A DNA stretch of 64,000 nt from assembly GCF_036850765.1 (NCBI RefSeq), contig NC_089494.1:229604779-229668778 (forward strand), read 5' to 3'. The notes beneath the pieces were generated by a model, which was not told the DNA's origin, did no database searches, and saw only the letters and a program-made list of their open reading frames with translations. Shown piece by piece: positions 54,844 to 64,000 of this stretch (positions are counted from its first letter, which is position 1; every line of letters begins with the position of its first letter). This stretch comes from Saccopteryx bilineata. Lineage: Eukaryota; Chordata; Mammalia; Chiroptera; Emballonuridae. A program made the translations under genes and the position numbers.

Positions 54844-55224
54844 ATGGATACAAAAGACAGAGACGTAGCTCAGATAGATAAAAAATCTCTAGAAAAAAAT
54901 TTCAATTACATGGAAACCTTGGAGTTAAATGACAGGGAATTCAAAATTGAAGTCCTAAAAATACTCAGTGAAATACAAGAAAGCTCTAAAAGGCAATTTA
55001 GTGAGCTCAAAAAACAATTTAATGAACAAAAAGAATATTTCAAGGAAACTGAAGCTATAAAAAGGAACCAAACAGAGATAAAAAACTCAATACATGAACT
55101 GAAAAATGAGATGACAAGCTTAACTAATAGAACAGGCCAGACAGAAGAAGAGAGTACTAACATAGAAGAAGACAAGCAACTAGAGATACTACAGAGAGAA
55201 GAAGAGAGAAACTCACAAATTTAA
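54844..55224 (+). pseudogene. L1 ORF1 N-terminal remnant (coiled coil)
   Basis: 126 codons starting MDTKDRDVAQ. The product is rich in Glu, Lys and Gln with heptad-like leucines (ILSEIQESSKRQFSELKKQF, then NSIHELKNEMTSL), as expected for the trimerising coiled coil of L1 ORF1p. The RNA-binding RRM and C-terminal domain are not in this frame; downstream sequence to about 55740 has stops and frameshifts. ORF1p normally coats L1 RNA; this copy cannot. Confidence 0.75.
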
Positions 55225-55769
55225 AAACGTGAGAAAGCCCTACAATAATTGTCTGAAAAGAGCAATATAAGAGTTAACAGGTATATCTGAAGGAGAAGAG
55301 AGAGGAAAAGGAATGGAGAACATATTCAAACAAATAATCAATGAGAATTTCCCAAGCCTGTAGAAAGAATTAGAGCCTCAAATCCAAGAAACAAACAGAA
55401 ACTGATTACCTTAACTCAAAGAGATCTACTCCAAGGCACATCGTAATGAAATTATCACAAATCAATGACAAAGAAAAAATCCTCAAGGCAGCCAGGGAAA
55501 AGAAGACTACAACATAGAAAGGAAGGCCCATTAGGTTATCATCAGATTTCTCAGCAGAAACTCTGCAAGCCTGAGAGTGGACCCCAATATTTAAAGTACT
55601 GAAAGAGAGGAACTTCCAGCCAAGAATACTATATCCATCAAAGATTTCCTTCAAATATGTAGGGGAAATAAAAACATTCACAGATATAGAGAAGATGAGA
55701 GAGTTTATAACCAGAAAATCCCCACTTCAGGAAATACTAAAGGGCGTTATTTGACCAGATACAAAGAAC

Positions 55770-55771
<2 letters not shown>

Positions 55772-55807
<36 letters not shown>
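55772..55807. repeat. (CA)18 microsatellite
   Basis: About 36 bp of uninterrupted AC repeat between the L1 ORF1 remnant and ORF2. Confidence 0.98.
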
Positions 55808-55811
<4 letters not shown>

Positions 55812-56141
55812 CACAAGTTAAAGCTCCAACAAGACCAAAATAAAAACAAGAATAATCTATGACAATAAAAACAAAAAAGGGGAGAAGACAAAAATTAGCA
55901 GTAACAAAGGAGGATGGAGTGCAGAACTCATGAGATAATGGACTACAATGAATATGATATATATTATTTTAATTACCTAATGATAACCACCCCTGAAAAT
56001 ACCACTACTGAAACACATGGCTTAAAAAATGAAGAAACAGAGAAAAGAAGTATGGAATATAACCAAATAAAAACAAATGACAGAAAAACAAAAGAGAAGA
56101 ACCAAACAATAAATACAGCTATTAGCATTATTTAAAATGAC

Positions 56142-56906
56142 AATAGGAAACCCTCACGTGTCAATAATTACATTAAACGTAAATGGATTGAACTCACCAA
56201 TAAAAAGACACAGAGTAGCAGAATGGATCAAAAAGAAAATCCAACTGTATGCTGTCTTCAAGAAACACATCTAAGCTATAAGGATAAAAATAGACTCAAA
56301 GTGAAAGGCTGGAAAATGATTCTCCAAGCAAATAATATCCAAAGAAAAGGAGGTGTAGCTATACACATATCTAACAATGCTGACTATAAGACAAAGATGA
56401 TCATTTCATAATGACAAAGGAAACACTGACTCAAGAACACATAACACCTCTTAATATATATGCATCAAACCAAGGAGCACCAAGGTATATAGGACATCTA
56501 CTAACTGATCTAAAAATAAAAACCGACAAAAATACAATCATACTTGGAGACCTCAATACACCACTGATAGCTCTACATCGTTCATCCAAACAGAAAATTA
56601 GTAAAGAAATATTGACCTTAAATGAAACACTAGAACAATTAGATATGAGACATCTATAGGACATTTCATCCCAAAACGTCAGAGTATACATTTTTCTCCA
56701 GTGTACAGGTTACATTCTCAAGAATTGGCCATATGTTGGGACACAATACTAACATCAACAAATTCAGAAAGACTGAAATTATACCAAGCATATTCTCTGA
56801 CCATAGAGCTTTGAAACTAGCATTCAACTTCAAAAAAGAAGTAAACAAACCCACAAAAATGTGGAAATTAAACAACATACTTCTAAAAAACGACTAGGTC
56901 AAAGAA
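56142..56906 (+). pseudogene. L1 ORF2 endonuclease remnant
   Basis: Spread over three frames: [20 protein letters not shown] at 56166 on, CCLQETHLSYKDKNRLKVKG at about 56249 on, and NIYASNQGAPRYI with ILGDLNTPL at 56454-56580. These are the L1 APE-type endonuclease motifs, but frameshifts separate them and stops follow. The young L1 insertion at 56926 cuts it from the RT part. Confidence 0.85.
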
Positions 56907-56925
56907 GAAATAAAAGCAGAAATCA

Positions 56926-59277
56926 CTCAAAGTCTTCCAAAAAATTGAAGAAGAAGCAATACTTCCAAACACATTTTATGAGGCCAACATAACCCTCATA
57001 CCAAAACCAGGCAAGGATGGCACAAAAAAAGAAAACTACAGACCAATATCTCTAATGAATACAGATGCTAAAATACTAAACAAAATACTAGCAAATCGAA
57101 TACAACAACATATTAAAAAAATAATACATCATGATCAAGTGGGATTCATCCCAGAATCTCAAGGATGGTTCAACATACGTAAAACGGTTAACGTAATACA
57201 CCATATCAACAAAACAAAGAACAAAAACCACATGATCTTATCAATAGACGCAGAAAAGGCTTTCGATAAAATACAACACAATTTTATGTTTAAGACTCTC
57301 AACAAAATGGGTATAGAAGGAAAATATTTCAACATGATAAAGGCCATATATGATAAACCATCAGCTAACATCATATTAAATGGCACTAAACTGAAGGCTT
57401 TCCCCCTTAAATCAGGAAAAAGACAGGGTTGTCCACTCTCTCCACTCTTATTTAATGTGGTACTAGAGGTTCTAGCCAGAGCAATCAGACAAGACAAAGA
57501 AATAAAAGGCATCCATATCGGAAAAGAAGAAGTAAAGGTATCACTTTTTGCAGATGATATGATCCTATACATCGAAAACCCCAAAGAATCCACAAAAAGA
57601 CTACTAGAAACAATAAGCCAATACAGTAAGGTCGCAGGATACAAAATTAACATACAGAAGTCAATACCCTTTCTATATACCAACAATGAAACAACTGAGA
57701 AGGAACTCAAAAGAATAATCCCCTTCACGATTGCAACAAAAAAAATAAAATACTTAGGAATAAACATAACAAAGAATGTAAAGGACTTATATAATGAAAA
57801 CTATACACCATTGTTAAGGGAAATCGAAAAAGATATAATGAGATGGAAGAATATACCTTGTTCTTGGCTAGGAAGAATAAATATAATCAAGATGGCTATA
57901 TTACCCAAAGCAATATACAAATTTAATGCAATTCCCATCAAACTTCCAATGACGTTTTTTAAAGAAATAGAGCAAAAAATCATCAGATTTATATGGAACT
58001 ATAAAAAACCCCGAATAGCCAAAGCAATCCTAAAGAAAAAGAATGAAGCTGGGGGCATTACAATACCTGACTTCAAACTATATTATAGGGCCATGACAAT
58101 CAAAACAGCATGGTATTGGCAGGAAAATAGACACTCAGACCAATGGAACAGAATAGAAAGTCCAGAAATAAAACCACATATATATAGTCAAATAATTTTT
58201 GATAAAGGGGCCAACAACACACAATGGAGAAAAGAAAGCCTCTTCAATAAATGGTGCTGGGAAAACTGGAAAGCCACATTCAAAAGAATGAAAGTGGACT
58301 ACAGTCTCTCCCCCTGTACAAAAATTAACTCAAAATGGATCAAAGATCTAAACATAAGACCTGAAACAATTAAGTACATAGAAGAAGACATAAGTACTAA
58401 ACTCATGGACCTGGGTTTTAAAGAACATTTTATGAATTTGACTCCAAAGGCAAGAGAAGTGAAGGCAAAAATTAATGAATGGGACTACATCAGACTAAGA
58501 AGTTTTTGCTCAGCAAGAGAAACTGATAACAAAATAAACAGACAGCCAACTAAATGGGAAATGATATTTTCAAACAACAGCTCAGATGAGGGCCTAATAT
58601 CCAAAATATACAAAGAACTCATAAAACTCAACAACAAACAAACAAACAATCCAATAAAAAAATGGGAAGAGGACATGAACAGACACTTCTCCCAGGAAGA
58701 AATACAAATGGCCAACAGATATATGAAAAGATGCTCATCTTCTTTAGCTATTAGAGAAATGCAAATCAAAACGGCAATGAGATACCACCTCACACCTGTT
58801 CGATTAGCTGTTATTAGCAAGACAGGTAATAGCAAATGTTGGAGAGGCTGTGGAGAAAAAGGAACCCTCATACACTGTTGGTGGGAATGTAAAGTAGTAC
58901 AACCATTATGGAAGAAAGTATGGTGGTTCCTCAAAAAACTGAAAATAGAACTACCTTATGACCCAGCAATCCCTCTACTGGGTATATACCCCAAAAACTC
59001 AGAAACATTGATACGTAAAGACACATGCAGCCCCATGTTTATTACAGCATTGTTCACAGTGGCCAGGACATGGAAACAACCAAAAAGCCCGTCAATAGAT
59101 GACTGGATAAAGAAGATGTGGCACATATACACTATGGAATACTACTCAGCCATAAGAAATGATGACATTGGATCATTTACAGCAAAATGGTGGGATCTTG
59201 ATAACATGATACGAAGCGAAATAAGTAAATCAGAAAAAACCAGGAACTGCATTATTCCATATGTAGGTGGGACATAA
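56926..59277 (+). CDS. L1 ORF2 C-terminal two thirds: reverse transcriptase and Cys-rich region, no endonuclease
   Basis: 783 codons open to TAA at 59275-59277; the first in-frame ATG is at 57055. The RT fingers and palm show [50 protein letters not shown] and the catalytic [12 protein letters not shown] (about 57547-57582). The C-terminal Cys-rich segment reads [19 protein letters not shown] (about 58837-58893). Intact ORF2 is about 1,275 residues, so the endonuclease and N-terminal RT part are missing and the copy has no promoter or ORF1. A protein could be made only from outside transcription. It is antisense to DCUN1D4, so normal gene transcription would not produce it. Confidence 0.9.
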   Translation, partial: LKVFQKIEEEAILPNTFYEANITLIPKPGKDGTKKENYRPISLMNTDAKILNKILANRIQQHIKKIIHHDQVGFIPESQGWFNIRKTVNVIHHINKTKNKNHMILSIDAEKAFDKIQHNFMFKTLNKMGIEGKYFNMIKAIYDKPSANIILNGTKLKAFPLKSGKRQGCPLSPLLFNVVLEVLARAIRQDKEIKGIHIGKEEVKVSLFADDMILYIENPKESTKRLLETISQYSKVAGYKINIQKSIPFLYTNNETTEKELKRIIPFTIATKKIKYLGINITKNVKDLYNENYTPLLREIEKDIMRWKNIPCSWLGRINIIKMAILPKAIYKFNAIPIKLPMTFFKEIEQKIIRFIWNYKKPRIAKAILKKKNEAGGITIPDFKLYYRAMTIKTAWYWQENRHSDQWNRIESPEIKPHIYSQIIFDKGANNTQWRKESLFNKWCWENWKATFKRMKVDYSLSPCTKINSKWIKDLNIRPETIKYIEEDISTKLMDLGFKEHFMNLTPKAREVKAKINEWDYIRLRSFCSARETDNKINRQPTKWEMIFSNNSSDEGLISKIYKELIKLNNKQTNNPIKKWEEDMNRHFSQEEIQMANRYMKRCSSSLAIREMQIKTAMRYHLTPVRLAVISKTGNSKCWRGCGEKGTLIHCWWECKVVQPLWKKVWWFLKKLKIELPYDPAIPLLGIYPKNSETLIRKDTCSPMFITALFTVARTWKQPKSPSIDDWIKKMWHIYTMEYYSAIRNDDIGSFTAKWWDLDNMIRSEISKSEKTRNCIIPYVGGT

Positions 59278-59538
59278 AAGTGAAACTAAGAGACATTGAT
59301 AAGAATGTCTTATCAATGGTTACGGGGGGAGAGGGGAATGGGAGAGGGAATGGGGGAGGGGGAGGGGCACAAAGAAAACAAGATAGAAGGTGACAGAGGA
59401 CAATCTGACTTTGGATGATGGGTATGCAACATAATTGAACGACAAGATAACCTGGACTTGTTATCTTTGAATATATGTATCCTGATTTATTGATGTCACC
59501 CCATTAAAAAAATAAAATTATTAAATAAATAAATAAAT
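56926..59538 (+). mobile_element. Young 5'-truncated L1 insertion
   Basis: The 18-bp duplication aaataaaagcagaaatca flanks it (56908-56925 and 59539-59556). The copy starts inside ORF2 ([10 protein letters not shown]), runs through the ORF2 stop and a G-rich 3' UTR tract (59318-59372), and ends in an A-rich (TAAA)n tail. The host L1 resumes after the second duplication. The uninterrupted frame and clean target duplication indicate recent insertion. Confidence 0.95.
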
Positions 59539-59556
59539 AAATAAAAGCAGAAATCA

Positions 59557-61722
59557 AAAGATATATACAGACAAATGAAAATGACAACACAACATATCAG
59601 AATCTCTGGGATGCAGCAAAAGCAGTAATAAGAGATAAGTTCATATAATTACAGGCTTATATGAACAAACAAGAGAGCCCAAGTAAACAACTCTCATATA
59701 AACAAAATCCAAAATGAAAGAGGAGAAATCACCACAGATATCATAGATATACAAAGGATTACTGTAGAATACTATGAAAAACTATATGCCACTAAATTTA
59801 ACAATCTAGAAGAAATGGATAAATTCCTAGAACAATATAATCATCCTAGACTGAATCATGAAGAAGTTGAAAGCCTAGAACAGACCCATAAGCAGGGAGG
59901 AAATAGAAACAACTATCAAAAACTTCCCCAAAAATAAAAGTCCAGGGCCAGACGGCTATACTAGTGAATTCTATCAAACATTCAAAGAAGATGTGGTTCT
60001 CAACCTACTCAAAGTCATCCAAAAAATTGAAGAAGCAACTCTTCCAAACACATTTTATGAGGCCAACATAACCCTTATACCAAAACCTGGCAAGGGCAAC
60101 ACAAAAAAAGAAAACTACAGACCAATATCTCTAATGAATCCAGTTACAAAAATCCTAAACAAAATACTAGCAAACCGAATACAACAACACATTAAAAAAA
60201 TAATTCACCATGATCAAGTGGGATTCATCCCAGAATCACAAGAATGGTTAAACATATGTAAAACAACATAATATACCATATCAACAAAACAAAGAATAAA
60301 ACCATTGATCCTATCAATAGATGAAGAAAAGGCATTTGATAACATACAACATCATTTTATGTTTAAAACACTCAACAAAATGGGTATAGAAGAAAAATAC
60401 CTCACCATAATAAAGGCCATTTATGACAAACCATCAGCTAACATCATATTAAATAGCAAAAACTGAAAACTTTTCCTCTAAAATCAGGAACAAGACCAGG
60501 CTGCCCACTCTCCACTCCTCTTCAGTAGTACTAAAGTTCTAGCCAGAGCAATCAGACAAGACAAAGAAAAAAAAGGCATTCATATTGGAAAAGAAGAAGT
60601 AAAGGTTTCAATTTTTGCAGATGATATGATCCTGTATATAGAAAACCCCAAAGACTCCACAGAAAGACTATTAGAAACAATAAACCAATACAGTAAGGTC
60701 ACAGGATACAAAATTAACATACAGAAATCTATTGCTTTTTTAAATGCCAACAATGAAACTTAAGAAAATGAACTCAAAAAAATAATCCCTTTTAAGGTTG
60801 CAACAAAAAAATAAAATACCTAGGAATAAATGTAACAAAGAATGTAAAGGACCTATATGATGAAAATTACAAAGCATTGTCAAAGTAAACTGAAAAAGAC
60901 ACAATGAAATGGAAAAATATTCTTTGTTCTTGGAGAGTAAGAATAAGTATAGTTAAAATAATCATATTACCCAAAGCAAATTTAATGCAATTCCATTCAA
61001 AATTCCAATGTCATTTTTTAAAGAAATGGAACAAAACATCATCAGATTTATATGGGAACATAAAACCCTGAATAGCCAAAGTAATCCTAAGGGAAAAAAA
61101 TGAAGCTGGGGTCATTATAATACCTGACTTCAAATTATACTACAGAGCCATGATAATCAAAACAGCATAGTATTACAGAAAAATAGACACTCAGACCAAT
61201 GGAACAGAATAGAAAGCGCAGAAATAAAACCACATACATATATGGTCAAATCATCTTTGACAAAGGAGCCAAAAACACACAAGGGAGAAAAGAAAGTCTC
61301 TTCAATAAATGGTGCTGGGAAAACTAGAAAGTCACATGCAAAAGAATGAAACTCAACTATGGATCAAAGATCTAAATATAAAATCTGAAACAATAGAATA
61401 CATAGAAGAAAACATAGGTACTAAACACATGGACCTTGGCCACAGAGAACATTTTATGAATTTGACTCCAAAGGCAAGGGAAGTGAAGGCAAAGATAAAT
61501 GAATGGGACTACATCAGAATAAAAAACTTTTGCGCAGTGAAAGAAACTGACAACAAAATAGACAGCCAATTAAATGGGAGATGATATTTTCGAACAGCTC
61601 AAATAAGGGGCTAATATCCAAAATATATAAAGAACTCACAAAACTCAACAACAAACAAGCAAACAACCCAATAAAATAAATGGCAAGAGGACATGAACAG
61701 ACACTTCTCCCAAGAAGAAATA
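59557..61722 (+). pseudogene. L1 ORF2 reverse-transcriptase remnant (outer L1)
   Basis: Same domain order as the young copy ([20 protein letters not shown] at about 60111, a [12 protein letters not shown] segment at about 60616) but with many stops, small deletions (near 60470-60530 and 60970-60985) and frame changes. The copy is clearly older than the insertion inside it. Confidence 0.88.
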
Positions 61723-61736
61723 CAAATGGCCAATAG

Positions 61737-62094
61737 AGACTGACCAGGCGGTGGCACAGTGGATAGAGAGTCGGACTGGGATGCTGAGGACCCAGGTTCA
61801 AGACCCCGATGTCGCCAGCTTAAGCGCGGGTTCACCTGGTTTGAGCAAAAGCTCACTAGCTTGGACCCAAGGTCACTTGCTCGAGCAAGGGGTTACTCGG
61901 TCTGCTGGAGGCCCGTGGTCAAGGAACATATAGAAAGCAATCAATGAACAACTAAGGTGTCACAATGCACAACAAAAAACTAATGATTGATGATTCTCAT
62001 CTCTTCGTTCCTGTCTGTCTGTCCCTGTCTATCCCTCTCTCTCTCTCTGTCTCTATCAAAAAAACAAAAAAAAATACCACCACCAGCAAAAAAA
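61737..62094 (+). repeat. Bat tRNA-derived SINE (type B) in the outer L1
   Basis: Contains tgaccaggcggtggcacagt near its start and a CT-rich then A-rich tail. A 14-bp duplication caaatggccaatag is at 61723-61736 and 62095-62108. Confidence 0.95.
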
Positions 62095-62108
62095 CAAATG
62101 GCCAATAG

Positions 62109-62477
62109 ATATATGAAAAGATGCTCATCTTCACTCGCTTTTAGAGAAATGCAAAAGAGATATCACTTCACACCTGTTAGATTAGCTATTATCAACAAGA
62201 CAGGTAATAGCAAATGTTGGAGAGGCTGTGGAGAAAAAGGAACCCTCATTCACTGTTGGTGGGAATGTAAATTAGTACAACCATTATGTACTAATGAAGA
62301 AAAGTATGGTGGTTCCTCAAAAAATTAAGAATAGAACTACCATATGACCCAGCAATCCCTCTACTGGGTATATACCCCCAAAACTCAAAATATTGGTACC
62401 TAAAGACACATGCAGCCCCATGTTCACCGCAGCATCGTTCACTGTGGCCAAGACATGGAAACAACCAAAAAGCCCTT
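62109..62477 (+). pseudogene. Outer L1 ORF2 Cys-rich C-terminal remnant
   Basis: Contains the [25 protein letters not shown] stretch (about 62215-62270), then the segment before the usual 3' end, in broken frames. It ends at the target duplication of the chimeric insert. Confidence 0.85.
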
Positions 62478-63647
62478 CAGGGTCCAGGACCGTTGGCCCC
62501 ATCTACGACACTGTGGACAAGCCTAGGGTATTTCTCCAAGAAGCAGGTAAACTGATCTCATTTGCACAAGGGCCACTTAACTATGTCTTGCCTGAATAGA
62601 CAGGTTTTTTATTCTTCCCTCGAAGATCTCTGTTGTGGGTGTTGATAGTCCTTTTTTCTGCTGCTTTGTTTAATATATAGTGTTTCCTTTATTCCTCCTA
62701 CCCCCTATGCCCCACTCATATTTCAGGCTGGGACCTACTCCTAATTTAGAGCTCTCTTTCCCAGCTTAGTGTATCCCAAGGTTCTCTTTACCAAGCCACA
62801 GTCGCAGAGCTCCAGGGAAAAGCAAACTGGTCTCATCTGTCCAGGCAGAGAAAAACAGAAGCTCCATCTCCACACATGCTGCAGATGGCTTTTCCAGTCT
62901 ACCTGAATCATTACCAGCTAGAAGCAGCGGTCATTGGGACCTGGACGTGAGCTGCAAAGTATAGAACGGTGACAATTCCAGTGCCATGCGGACTTTTCCT
63001 GGAGGTGGACTTGTCCTGGACTCCTGCTCCCTGTGACAGCTCCTAACAGACTGAACTGTGGTCGGGTTGCATTTTTCAGGGATTTGGCATGGTGTTGGGG
63101 CCAACTTGGACTTGGTGAACATGTTAAGGACACTACTCTTTTACGGACTCTTGCTGTATTGGCCAAGAGTTTGCTTAAAGGCTTTAATCACTGTAAAAAA
63201 AAAAAAAATAGAAGACTGGATAAAGAAGATGTGGCACATATACACCATGGTATACTATTCAGCCATAAGAAATGATGACATCGGATCACTTACAAGAAAA
63301 TGGTGGGATCTTGATGACATTATATGGAGTGAAATAAGTAAATCAGAAAAAAAACAAGAACTGCAGGATTCCATACATTGGTGGGACATAAAAACGAGAA
63401 TAACAGACATGGACAAGAGAGTGGTGGTTACGGGGGGATGGGGGGAGGGAAGAAGGGAGAGGGGGAGGGGGAAGGGGAGGGACACAAAGAAAACTAGATA
63501 GAAGATGAGGGAGGACAATCTGACTTTGGGTGATGGGTATGCAACAGAATTGAATGACAAGATAACCTGGACATGTTTTCTTTGAATATATGTACCCTGA
63601 TTTATTGATGTCACCCTATTAAAATTAATAAAAATTTATTTTTTTAA
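62478..63647 (+). mobile_element. Bipartite retro-insert: unidentified polyadenylated segment joined to an L1 3' end
   Basis: The 11-bp duplication aaaaagccctt flanks it (62467-62477 and 63648-63658), and the outer L1 reads on across. The first 717 bp (62478-63194) are not L1 and match nothing I recognise. They end in A14 (63195-63208). From 63209 the text is an L1 3' end (atagaagactggataaagaa on), with its own 3' UTR and A-rich tail. One target duplication for both parts points to one integration event. The first 120 bp stay open to a TAG at 62597 and could be the end of a coding region, with the rest as 3' UTR. Confidence 0.8.
63209..63647 (+). repeat. L1 3' end forming the second half of the chimera
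   Basis: Codes the last part of ORF2 in broken frame ([20 protein letters not shown]), then the 3' UTR with a long G-rich tract at 63428-63482 and a tail at about 63618-63647. It is more similar to the 59.1-59.5 kb copy than to the outer L1. Confidence 0.88.
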
Positions 63648-63658
63648 AAAAAGCCCTT

Positions 63659-64000
63659 TAATAGAAGATTGGATAAAGAAGATGTGGTACATATATACAA
63701 TGGAATACTACTCAGCCATAAGAAATGATGACATAGAATCATTTACAACAACGTGGATGGACCTTGATAACATTATACTGAGTGAAATAAGCAAATCAGA
63801 AAAAGCTAAGAACTGTATGATTCCATACATAGGTGGGACACAAAATTGAGACTCATAGACATAGATAAGAGTGCAGTGATTACCAGGAAGAGGGAAAAGG
63901 AGGAGAGGGTGGGGGTGGTTGGAGGGGAGGAGCATAAAGAAAACCAAATGAAGGATTATAGAGGACGATTTGACTTTGGGTGATGGGTAAACAACATAAC
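63659..64000 (+). repeat. Outer L1 3' end, continuing past the window
   Basis: Resumes taatagaagattggataaag after the duplication, carries the final ORF2 segment ([15 protein letters not shown]) in broken frame and a G-rich 3' UTR (63899-63930). The poly(A) end is not reached. Confidence 0.85.

Larger units (their letters stand above)
53034..64000 (+). mobile_element. Near full-length old L1, interrupted three times, running off the window end
   Basis: In order: 5' UTR (53034-54300), T-rich spacer (54310-54790), ORF1 remnant (54844 on), a CA repeat (55772-55807), endonuclease remnant (56142-56906), RT remnant (59557-61722), Cys-rich C-terminal remnant (62109-62477) and 3' end/3' UTR (63659-64000). 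A young L1 (56926), a SINE (61737) and a chimeric retro-insert (62478) split it, each leaving a target duplication. It is antisense to DCUN1D4. Confidence 0.88.

Overview
This is mammalian nuclear DNA, almost certainly from a bat. Exons are short and separated by kilobases of intron, all introns seen are GT-AG, and the introns are packed with SINEs, L1s and DNA transposons. The tRNA-derived SINEs carry the head, GC-rich body and CT-rich tail I associate with bats, most like rhinolophoid (horseshoe or leaf-nosed) bats. The clade is inferred from recalled repeat sequence, not from a search.

The one host gene is DCUN1D4 (DCN1-like protein 4, a co-E3 for cullin neddylation), on the minus strand. 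Eight coding exons lie at 48434-48548, 45561-45652, 36150-36220, 32273-32364, 25919-26027, 6389-6493, 3650-3752 and 3475-3530. They join in perfect phase into a 246-residue C-terminal product ending at the stop codon at 3475-3477. The first N-terminal residues (about 46 in the human long isoform) must lie in exons to the right of the window, because I did not find them up to 64000. Positions 1-3474 are repeat-poor and are probably mostly 3' UTR.

The rest is intron plus mobile DNA. 3753-6388: mostly unique, one MIR. 6494-25918: an internally deleted L1 (11172-17815) that contains a Tc1/mariner element, which itself contains a SINE; then SINEs and an ancient L1 split by a MaLR LTR holding a hAT element. 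26028-32272: a 39-bp minisatellite and old fossils. 32365-45560: seven bat SINEs plus two hAT elements with clear 8-bp target duplications, one containing a further SINE. 48549-53030: MIRs and one SINE.

53034-64000 is one old L1 (5' UTR, ORF1 remnant, endonuclease remnant, RT remnant, 3' UTR) broken by three later insertions, each with its target duplication visible. These are a young 5'-truncated L1 with an uninterrupted reverse-transcriptase reading frame (56926-59538), a SINE (61737-62094), and a bipartite retro-insert at 62478-63647. The last joins about 717 bp of unidentified polyadenylated sequence to an L1 3' end.

I see no bacterial-type system, CRISPR array, operon or stand-alone RNA gene. 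The observations most worth following are the bipartite chimeric insert, the mariner element with long inverted repeats, the hAT elements, copy-number variation inside the bat SINE, the minisatellite, and inverted SINE pairs flanking DCUN1D4 exons.
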